A stretch of DNA of 12,231 nt from Lachnospiraceae bacterium UBA7027 (GTDB taxonomy: Bacteria; Bacillota; Clostridia; Lachnospirales; Lachnospiraceae). The notes beneath the pieces are model-generated. The model was not told the origin of the DNA. It made no database searches and saw only the letters and a list, made by a program, of their open reading frames with translations. A program made the position numbers and the translations under genes. This document shows, one piece after another, positions 6,951-12,231 of the stretch. Location: the NCBI GenBank assembly GCA_002494135.1, contig DLBG01000137.1:18945-31175 (forward strand), read 5' to 3'. The stretch's first letter is position 1; each line of letters starts with the position of its first letter.

Positions 6951-7676
6951 TCAGACTGCTGTCGTAAAATACATAACCGCCCGGAACGCGGCACAAACCG
7001 CAGCCGTTCCGAGTAGCATCAGGCAGACCGAAATGTACCATTTCCCGCCTTTATTAAAACCGTAGAAATCCTCCCAGCGCTTCTCTTCGGGCGCAAGCAT
7101 AACCTTATACCCGTACAGGATTCCGTACAATACAACCGGTAACAGCCCAAGAAATGCCGCCGGCACGCTCAATGCCTGCCTCTCAAATACGCCGAATGAC
7201 ACAATGGCAAGCACCGGATTTATAATATGCAGCCAGAAATCCTGCTTTTGTAAAACCCTTTTGTATCCGAGTACCGGTCCCAGGAAAACGAGCACGGTCA
7301 CCATCGTGACGGTCACGGCAACGGTGCCTGCGTATTTTACAAGGAAAACGGCATAAACATCCGGAAAAATAATCACAAGCAGTGAAGCGACCGCACAGAA
7401 AACGTTGCTTAAAAAAGTAAAATATTTAAGCGGGCGCCGGCCGTTCGCCGCACTCCACTTTCCTTCTTTTCGAAAGAACGTGACGTACGTCACCGCCATT
7501 ACAACCACAATTATGGAATTCAGAATAATCGACACGGTTCTGCTCATACCCCTTATTATATCATTTACGGGCATACAATTACCACTAATATAAACAACTT
7601 CTGTTCCGGAAACGAATCCGGCGAATATGAGAGCAATCTTTGGCAGAATCTGATATAGTAAGTACAGAAACCGCAT
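6951..7676 (-). CDS. Pr6Pr / AIG1 (FAR-17a)-like integral membrane protein
   Basis: A 241-residue protein with about six hydrophobic segments (roughly 8-28, 48-68, 84-104, 112-136, 150-190 in parts, 215-237). Two motifs match the AIG1/FAR-17a/Pr6Pr group: KYFTFLSN (84-91), like the eukaryotic KYLTFLN motif that carries the nucleophilic threonine (here Thr87), and WLHIINPVLA (148-157), which carries the conserved histidine (here His150). Further on, EDFYGFNKGGKW (202-213) fits bacterial members. Human AIG1 and ADTRP are threonine hydrolases acting on fatty acid esters of hydroxy fatty acids; whether bacterial members share this is not known to me. The ATG directly follows an in-frame stop, so no longer start is possible, but no good Shine-Dalgarno precedes it. 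It is the first gene of the minus-strand run and its start is 21 bases from the divergent GH43 start. Confidence 0.75.
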   Translation of the reverse strand: MRFLYLLYQILPKIALIFAGFVSGTEVVYISGNCMPVNDIIRGMSRTVSIILNSIIVVVMAVTYVTFFRKEGKWSAANGRRPLKYFTFLSNVFCAVASLLVIIFPDVYAVFLVKYAGTVAVTVTMVTVLVFLGPVLGYKRVLQKQDFWLHIINPVLAIVSFGVFERQALSVPAAFLGLLPVVLYGILYGYKVMLAPEEKRWEDFYGFNKGGKWYISVCLMLLGTAAVCAAFRAVMYFTTAV

Positions 7677-7697
7677 AACTTACGAAATGAGGATAAA

Positions 7698-9296
7698 ATG
7701 AGCAACGACAACACTACCGCAACATACCGTAATCCCGTCAAAAGAGGCTTCTTCCCGGACCCTTCGGTGGTTCGTGTGGGAGGCGATTATTATATGGTCA
7801 ATTCCACTTTTCAGTATTTTCCGGCAATCGCAATCTCGCATTCCACGGATCTGGTGCACTGGGAAGTCATCGGGCACGCAGTCACCGATTCGGAAGAGCT
7901 GGACTTAAGTGCCATTAAGGACTCGCACGGAATCTGGGCGCCGGATATCGAATACGAAAACGGCAGATTTATCATTTTTGCCACTCTTCGGCTAAACGGT
8001 GACGGTAAAAGGGAGAATAATGTTTTAAGAAGACAGCTGATGGTGACCTCCGATAAGCCGGAAGGCCCGTACAGCAAGCCTGTCTGGCTTGAAATCGATA
8101 ATATCGATCCGTCTCTTTTTATCGACGATGACGGAAAACACTATATGCTGATCAGCCCGGGAATTAATCTGGTCCCGTTAAGTGATGACTGTACCAAAGT
8201 CGTGGGAGAAACCATTCCCGTATGGCCCGGAACCGGTGAACGGTGTACGGAAGGACCGCATCTGATAAAGCGCGGAAAATATTACTATGCAATCGTTGCG
8301 GAAGGCGGGACCGGTTACGGACACGGAATCAATGTCGCCAGATCCGAGAACCTCTTCGGTCCGTATGAACCGTCCCCCTATAATCCCCTGCTCAGACAGT
8401 TTGACCCGGAGGCTGCGCTTCAGCGTTGCGGACACGGCAAACTGATTGAAGATGCTAACGGTGACTGGTGGGTCTTCTATCTTTGCGGCCGCCCGAACAG
8501 CGGACATTACACCACCATCGGAAGAGAAACGGCTCTCGAGCCGGTACAATGGCTTGACGACGGTTGGTTTTTAATTAACAACGGGAAAGGACCGAGCACG
8601 GAGAATATCGCACCGAATCTTCCCGCGATGACCGTAAAAGAATGGACACGGGATGATTTTGACGATGAATCATTAAATCTTAACTGGGAATTCGTTCGAA
8701 ATCCGTCACGCGGAAATTACTCTCTGACCGAGAGGAAAGGATATTTCCGGATCTGGACACAGGACGGAACCCTGTCGGAAATCCGGGCAAAGAACACCCT
8801 GCTTCGAAGGGAAGAAGAATTATGCTATACGGCACAGACAAAGCTGGAATTCAGTCCTTTAAGAAACGGCGAACAGGCAGGAATTACCTGCTATTACAGC
8901 ACGGCTACCTATGCCCGTTTTTCGCTCTGCTTTGAGGAGGGTCGCAAGCTGATGCTCGTGATTAACCGAAATCACGGGGAAGAAGTGATTGCAACGGTGG
9001 ATCAGATTCCGGACGGGGCCGTATATCTGAAGGTGGAAACCGAATATCTGACCAGGCGATTTTATTATGGTTTCGACGGCCTGAACTGGGTCCTTGCCGG
9101 AACGCTGGAAAACTGTATCTATCTCTGCGACGAAGGTGTTCCCGAAGACCGGAAACGCCATACCGGAACGCTCGTCGGAATCTATGCCAACAACGGAGGC
9201 TGCGGCAGCCGGATTCCTGCGGATTTTGATTATTTTGAATATCGGAACACGAAGGTTGACTCCCACATAAAATCAGAGGCTACTATTTCTCTGTAA
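7698..9296 (+). CDS. Glycoside hydrolase family 43 (beta-xylosidase/arabinofuranosidase-like)
   Basis: A 532-residue protein without signal peptide, so probably cytoplasmic and acting on imported oligosaccharides. The N-terminal five-bladed propeller (about 10-310) shows the GH43 acid residues: Asp21 in FFPDPSV (general base), Asp137 in NIDPSLF (pKa-tuning Asp) and Glu185 in CTEGPHL (general acid). His246 in CGHGKL matches the metal-site histidine of the family. From about 315 on, beginning DDFDDESLNLNWEF, there is a concanavalin-like C-terminal domain typical of GH43 beta-xylosidases, with a YYSTATYARFSL-type strand. It most resembles the XynB-type subfamilies; xylosidase versus arabinofuranosidase cannot be decided here. 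GAGG lies about five bases before the ATG. It has no transporter, regulator or other carbohydrate gene beside it in this window. Confidence 0.93.
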   Translation: MSNDNTTATYRNPVKRGFFPDPSVVRVGGDYYMVNSTFQYFPAIAISHSTDLVHWEVIGHAVTDSEELDLSAIKDSHGIWAPDIEYENGRFIIFATLRLNGDGKRENNVLRRQLMVTSDKPEGPYSKPVWLEIDNIDPSLFIDDDGKHYMLISPGINLVPLSDDCTKVVGETIPVWPGTGERCTEGPHLIKRGKYYYAIVAEGGTGYGHGINVARSENLFGPYEPSPYNPLLRQFDPEAALQRCGHGKLIEDANGDWWVFYLCGRPNSGHYTTIGRETALEPVQWLDDGWFLINNGKGPSTENIAPNLPAMTVKEWTRDDFDDESLNLNWEFVRNPSRGNYSLTERKGYFRIWTQDGTLSEIRAKNTLLRREEELCYTAQTKLEFSPLRNGEQAGITCYYSTATYARFSLCFEEGRKLMLVINRNHGEEVIATVDQIPDGAVYLKVETEYLTRRFYYGFDGLNWVLAGTLENCIYLCDEGVPEDRKRHTGTLVGIYANNGGCGSRIPADFDYFEYRNTKVDSHIKSEATISL

Positions 9297-10464
9297 GCTG
9301 TCCATATTCGCCGATTAAATATACAACTTCAAAACCGGTATTATTGATTATTCTGACTTCCCCCGGAACGGAATAATCATAGGTTTTTGTTGATTCGAAA
9401 GAAGTCAGCACAGATTCTTCCGTCTCTTTGGACACCCTTCCGTACTCATCATATGTATAGGTTCTGGTGACCTGTTCGAAAGGAAGAATTTCTTTTACCA
9501 GTCTGTTTCCGTCATATTCATATGCTCTGTTAATCAGTATTCCCTGATAATTGTTATAATACATGGTTAATCGTCCGTAATCGTCCAATTCAGCTTTGAC
9601 ATTATAACCTTCTTCCGTATATTCAATCTGATAGCCTTCCTGTAACATTTCTTCCTCACCAAAGCGGGCTAACATTTCTTTATAAACATCTTTGGCTTTT
9701 TCCATATCTCCGGCCTTTATATATGACACATAAAGAGCATGATATGCCAATTCAACAGTCGGATACCTGCCATGACCTTCGTCGATTGGGGACAGCGCAA
9801 TTCCGCCCTTGCACAATGCTGCTTTGATACTGTTAATATCCTTGTGGTCCGGGTGTTCCTCGTTATACAGCTCGATGTATGATTCCAGTTCCTTTATCAC
9901 ATCGTCATACTTATCCGCTCTTTCCTCGTCGCTTAAATAATAAATATATGTTTTTTCCAATCCAATATCTATTAAATTGATCTTATCGTACAAATCAGTG
10001 AACTGATTCCATTTCTCCCAATCGTCTGTCTTCTCTGATTTATCTTCCGGTTCATCTGCCTTCGCATCTTTCTTTTCCTGATCTTTCAGCCTCTGAAGCA
10101 AAGTCATCAATCGCTCGTCTTCGGAGGCAGCATAACCTTCTGTAAGAACCCTTTCGGCCTCTTGCATGTTGTTTAGTTCTATGTATACATTGGCAAGACC
10201 CAGATATGCATCCCCTTTCCGGGGATTGATTTGAATTGCCTCTTTATAAGCTAAAATTGCATTGTCGTAGTCAGGCTCCGAAAAATACTTGTCCCCGAGC
10301 GCTAACTGTTTTGCATACTTCCGATCAGAAGAGCCTAAAACCAAAATAGTAATAATAATTGCAAGAATGATTACTACTAAAGCAGCAATCGAACCTAAAA
10401 TCACCGGAACAGGAAATTTCTTTTTCGTTACAACATCCTTGTTTTCATCTTTATTTGTCGACAT
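9283..10464 (-). CDS. Membrane-anchored TPR protein with C-terminal YD-like repeats
   Basis: A 393-residue protein. A basic N-terminus (VVTKKKF) precedes one membrane segment at about 20-44, giving a likely inside-to-outside topology with the rest extracytoplasmic. Residues about 47-125 hold tetratricopeptide-like helices (for example DYDNAILAYKEAIQINPRKG, 65-84, then AYLGLANVYIELNNMQEAER). A Lys/Asp/Glu-rich spacer (127-150) follows, then a second helical region including a TPR-like unit near 238-270 (YHALYVSYIKAGDMEKAKDVY). The C-terminus (about 280-393) has RHS/YD-like motifs: DDYGRLTMYYNN, YEYDGNRLVKE and YTYDEYGRVSKETEE. Ribosome binding site GGAAGGAA. Its 3' end overlaps the GH43 3' end by 14 bases. 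A scaffold or envelope-binding role fits; the exact function is unknown. Confidence 0.85.
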   Translation of the reverse strand: MSTNKDENKDVVTKKKFPVPVILGSIAALVVIILAIIITILVLGSSDRKYAKQLALGDKYFSEPDYDNAILAYKEAIQINPRKGDAYLGLANVYIELNNMQEAERVLTEGYAASEDERLMTLLQRLKDQEKKDAKADEPEDKSEKTDDWEKWNQFTDLYDKINLIDIGLEKTYIYYLSDEERADKYDDVIKELESYIELYNEEHPDHKDINSIKAALCKGGIALSPIDEGHGRYPTVELAYHALYVSYIKAGDMEKAKDVYKEMLARFGEEEMLQEGYQIEYTEEGYNVKAELDDYGRLTMYYNNYQGILINRAYEYDGNRLVKEILPFEQVTRTYTYDEYGRVSKETEESVLTSFESTKTYDYSVPGEVRIINNTGFEVVYLIGEYGQLTEK

Positions 10465-10488
10465 GATGAATTCCTTCCTGAGTAGGGA

Positions 10489-10504
10489 TATAATTTACAT
10501 TATA
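10489..10504. promoter_or_regulatory. Inverted repeat TATAAT-TTAC-ATTATA, possible -10 element or operator
   Basis: The short gap between the LRR gene and the TPR gene holds a perfect 6-base inverted repeat with a 4-base centre. Each arm reads as a perfect -10 hexamer (TATAAT) on one strand. On the minus strand the hexamer at 10504-10499 lies 35 bases before the TPR start codon, a fitting distance for a promoter of that gene. No clear TTGACA-like -35 box lies 16-18 bases upstream, so a promoter call is weak. It might also be an operator or simply A+T-rich sequence. Confidence 0.3.
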
Positions 10505-10513
10505 ATTGGTAAA

Positions 10514-10993
10514 TCACTCAAACGCCTTCGGACTCACATCGACGCTGTCGCCGAATACCGGTCTTTCCAGTTTGTCGCAACCCTGAAATGCCATTCCGTA
10601 TACTTTCTCAAGGCCGTTTCCAAGATGGATTCTGCGAAGCTCCTTACAATCCTTAAATGCAAACGGAGGAATGTATTTCACGCCGTCCGGAATCGTAAGT
10701 TCCTCAAACGAACTCCGCACAAATGCATATTGCCAGATATCAACTAATGCGGACGGCAAGGTAATCTGACGAAGATTTGTGCATCCGTCGAAAACAAAAC
10801 CGCCAAGGAAGTTAACGGTGTCCGGAATCGTAACGGAAGTGATTTCCGTATGTCCTTTAAAAATGTTGTCGAATAACATCGTGACCGGCTGACCACCGAT
10901 TACGGAAGGAATGATTACTTCCGCCTCATCTCCTTCATAGCCGGTCACACAGAAGGATTCGTCCTCTAATTGTTTGTATGAAAAATGCTGCAT
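10514..10993 (-). CDS. Short BspA-type leucine-rich-repeat (LRR_5) protein
   Basis: I choose ATG at 10993, giving 159 residues beginning MQHFSYKQLEDESF, because GAGAGGGG lies about five bases upstream. A TTG at 11006-11008 would overlap the previous stop and has no such site. The protein contains about four BspA-like repeats of roughly 23 residues with the pattern I-P-D-x-V-x-x-I-x-x-x-A-F-x-x-C-x-x-L: IPDTVNFLGGFVFDGCTNL, LPSALVDIWQYAFVRSSF, IPDGVKYIPPFAFKDCKEL and LGNGLEKVYGMAFQGCDKL. No signal peptide or membrane segment is visible, so it is probably cytoplasmic, unlike large surface BspA proteins. Such repeats bind proteins. It lies 11 bases after the DUF3574-like gene and 49 before the TPR gene, suggesting joint expression. 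Confidence 0.88.
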   Translation of the reverse strand: MQHFSYKQLEDESFCVTGYEGDEAEVIIPSVIGGQPVTMLFDNIFKGHTEITSVTIPDTVNFLGGFVFDGCTNLRQITLPSALVDIWQYAFVRSSFEELTIPDGVKYIPPFAFKDCKELRRIHLGNGLEKVYGMAFQGCDKLERPVFGDSVDVSPKAFE

Positions 10994-11004
10994 GGATTCC
11001 CCTC

Positions 11005-11442
11005 TCAATTTCCCGAATAAAACTCTGTTTTCGTTCTGTTCGCCTGAATAAGAACTGAGCTTTGATTGAATTCCTGAATTAATTTGTCCGCTGCAGAATG
11101 TACTTTCTCCGGCGTCGTATCGCTTAAAAGGATTACTAACGTGTATTCATGAGCAACGCTGCCATCATCATTCAGCCATCCACCGTTTGCCTCCTGAATG
11201 GTAAAGCCTTCAAAATATTTTGTCAGTACTTTATCTACCGTTGCTTTTGCTTCCTCCGGAGTCCCATAAGGCTCATTCGTATCCTTGTCGTTCGTACCAA
11301 GATACATTACATATTGGATATCGTAAGTTTCCTCTTCGCTTGATTCCGGAAGCTGTGCCGGACGCTTTGCGATGGCAAACACCGAAATCCCCAACGCTAT
11401 GATGGAAATTATGAGTGCAACAATTCCTAATTTCTTGTCCAT
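11005..11442 (-). CDS. Membrane-anchored DUF3574-like protein
   Basis: A 145-residue protein with one N-terminal membrane segment (about 5-25) and an extracytoplasmic domain of about 105 residues. The segments YVMYLGTNDKDT (44-55), TPEEAKATVDKVLTKYFEGF (61-80), TIQEANGGWLNDDGSVAHE (81-99) and TLVILLSDTTPEKV (101-114) follow the DUF3574 layout, in which a strand is followed by a helix, then a W-x-x-x-x-G segment and a strand. DUF3574 proteins are small secreted or envelope proteins of unknown function. It has a good ribosome binding site (AAGGAGA). It lies downstream of the flavodoxin remnant and 11 bases before the LRR gene start. The family match is by eye and moderate. An alternative is an unclassified membrane-anchored protein. 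Confidence 0.72.
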   Translation of the reverse strand: MDKKLGIVALIISIIALGISVFAIAKRPAQLPESSEEETYDIQYVMYLGTNDKDTNEPYGTPEEAKATVDKVLTKYFEGFTIQEANGGWLNDDGSVAHEYTLVILLSDTTPEKVHSAADKLIQEFNQSSVLIQANRTKTEFYSGN

Positions 11443-11474
11443 TTGTGATCTCCTTCTACATTAAACTCTTGATA

Positions 11475-11531
11475 TTATTCTGTAATCCTGCCACTGCTTG
11501 CCGAAAAATAGGTTACTAATGTTTTTGCCAT
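11475..11531 (-). pseudogene. Flavodoxin N-terminal remnant (18 codons, truncated)
   Basis: The 108-base gap between the nitroreductase and the DUF3574-like gene contains an ATG at 11531 reading MAKTLVTYFSASSGRITE and then TAA at 11477-11475. This matches the first strand and FMN phosphate-binding loop of clostridial flavodoxins, which commonly begin MAKTLVAYFSASG(T)T. The rest of the expected protein of 140 or more residues is missing: only about 32 bases separate the stop from the next ATG. GAGGAT lies upstream of the ATG, so the remnant kept its translation signal. It may be a decayed gene whose body was deleted, or less likely a leader peptide. Flavodoxin and nitroreductase genes are functionally compatible neighbours. 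Confidence 0.62.
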
Positions 11532-11550
11532 GACATCCTCGCTTTCTAAG

Positions 11551-12075
11551 TCATAACCATTGGACGGTTTCTTCTATTTTCTTTCGTTCCGCATGTAAAT
11601 GCGCTGGATGGCTGTCTTTAGAAGGATATCCGAGGGCGAGCATCATAACCGGAACCTCATTGTCAGGGAGTGAAAACACCTCAGATACGTATTTTGAATC
11701 AAATCCACGAATCCATAAGCTGTGTACCCCGAGTTCCTCTGCCTGAAACATCATGCTGGCTGCCACAATGCTTGCATCCTGTTCCCCACAGTTATATTCA
11801 TCATAACATCTGTCTGTAGGGTTCTTCCAAACTTCATTTTTATCAAAACAAACAAGCATCACAACCGGGCATCCACATAAAGAAGCCTTTGTAGAGATTG
11901 CTTTTTCCATGGCCTCTTTGCTTTGAATTACGTAAATTCGCTGTGGCTGATAATTACATCCTGTCGGAGCCAGCCTTCCGGCTTCTAAGATCAAATCCAG
12001 TTTTTCTTTTTCTACCGGTTTATCCGAGAAATAACGTTCTGAGTATCTTTGTTTTGCCAGGTCAATAAATGCCAT
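11551..12075 (-). CDS. Nitroreductase family FMN-dependent oxidoreductase
   Basis: A 174-residue protein of the short nitroreductase type. Family features are the N-terminal R-Y-S-x-R-x-F pattern (RYSERYF, 10-16) for FMN phosphate, LAPTGCNYQPQR (35-46), the helix DASIVAASMMFQAEELG (100-116), WIRGFD (121-126) and ALGYP (147-151). Enzymes of this family work as homodimers in the cytosol, reducing nitro groups, quinones or flavins with NAD(P)H; the natural substrate is unclear. Several cysteines (40, 67, 69, 76, 90, 96) are notable, as in anaerobe members. A strong GGAGGGGG precedes the ATG. It starts 30 bases after the unidentified upstream gene and the flavodoxin remnant follows 19 bases downstream, so the three once likely formed one transcript. 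Confidence 0.93.
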   Translation of the reverse strand: MAFIDLAKQRYSERYFSDKPVEKEKLDLILEAGRLAPTGCNYQPQRIYVIQSKEAMEKAISTKASLCGCPVVMLVCFDKNEVWKNPTDRCYDEYNCGEQDASIVAASMMFQAEELGVHSLWIRGFDSKYVSEVFSLPDNEVPVMMLALGYPSKDSHPAHLHAERKKIEETVQWL

Positions 12076-12105
12076 AACTGCCCCCTCCGTGTAATCTTTG
12101 AGTGT

Positions 12106-12231
12106 TTACGGTTTATATCCGCATTCCGTCTTTTCAGGACCTTCTATACCGGATTCGTACCGGGCACGGAATTCCATGTTAATCTCCCGGATTTCCCGTT
12201 TTCCGTCGATATAATCCTGATACATATCGGC
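12106..12231 (-). CDS. 3' end of an unidentified gene (partial, runs off the window)
   Basis: An open frame enters from the window edge and ends with TAA at 12108-12106. The last 41 codons give a hydrophilic C-terminus: ADMYQDYIDGKREIREINM, continuing EFRARYESGIEGPEKTECGY and ending KP. It is charged and probably helical at first, without membrane character. It lies 30 bases before the nitroreductase start on the same strand, as in an operon. The fragment is too short to assign a family. It is called coding because the composition is protein-like and the spacing to the next gene is regular. Confidence 0.6.
   Translation of the reverse strand, partial: ADMYQDYIDGKREIREINMEFRARYESGIEGPEKTECGYKP

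Noticed and set aside
6934..7041. N-terminal extension of the small membrane protein to 7041
   Set aside because: It overlaps the end of the Pr6Pr-like gene, whereas the ATG at 6933 has a strong AGGAGGG site at proper distance.
7651..7697. Plus-strand -10-like TATAGT at 7654-7659 as GH43 promoter
   Set aside because: No acceptable -35 hexamer lies at 16-18 bases upstream, so the call would be guesswork.
10289..10747. Plus-strand open frame of 152 codons spanning the TPR/LRR gap
   Set aside because: It runs antisense through two well-supported genes with TPR and LRR patterns and shows no protein features of its own.
10994..11008. TTG start for the LRR protein overlapping the upstream stop
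   Set aside because: The ATG at 10993 has a good GAGAGGGG site; the TTG would need one inside the previous gene and none is convincing.
1..12231. CRISPR arrays, tRNA or rRNA genes, insertion sequences, prophage genes
   Set aside because: Read for regularly spaced repeats, cloverleaf-like segments, transposase or integrase motifs and terminal inverted repeats; none was seen.

Overview
The window looks like chromosomal DNA from a low-to-moderate GC Firmicute, most likely a gut or rumen clostridium of the Lachnospiraceae type. This is inferred from Gram-positive lipoproteins with short signal peptides, strong GGAGG-type ribosome binding sites, a TIGR01212 radical SAM protein, an EFR1-type ferredoxin, a TIR/transmembrane/propeller protein and BspA-type leucine-rich repeats. 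No tRNA, rRNA, CRISPR array, insertion sequence or phage gene was seen.

Region 1 (about 41-7676, minus strand) is a tightly packed run of ten genes that could be one long operon. In transcription order: an AIG1/Pr6Pr-like membrane protein with the family's Thr/His pair; a small membrane protein; a large TIR-domain membrane protein with a probable beta-propeller; a 97-residue beta-rich protein; a lipoprotein; a 59-codon DUF3006-like protein; a YhcC-like radical SAM protein; a flavodoxin/ferredoxin fusion; a DUF3592-like membrane protein; and a second lipoprotein. A likely intrinsic terminator follows at 41-71. Gaps between these genes are 3 to 58 bases. The front half looks like a membrane-centred sensing or defence module. 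The back half looks like housekeeping redox and envelope genes.

Region 2 (7698-9296, plus strand) is a lone cytoplasmic GH43 glycosidase, probably a beta-xylosidase or arabinofuranosidase. Its start codon is only 21 bases from the divergent start of the minus-strand run, and its 3' end overlaps the next minus-strand gene by 14 bases.

Region 3 (9283-12231, minus strand) is visibly richer in A+T in sampled stretches. It holds, in transcription order: the 3' end of an unidentified gene, a small nitroreductase, an 18-codon remnant that reads as the start of a flavodoxin, a membrane-anchored DUF3574-like protein, a short leucine-rich-repeat protein, and a membrane-anchored TPR protein with YD-like motifs.

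The best candidates for something undescribed are the TIR protein with its small membrane and beta-rich neighbours (7676 to about 3130), and the flavodoxin remnant between the nitroreductase and the DUF3574-like gene.
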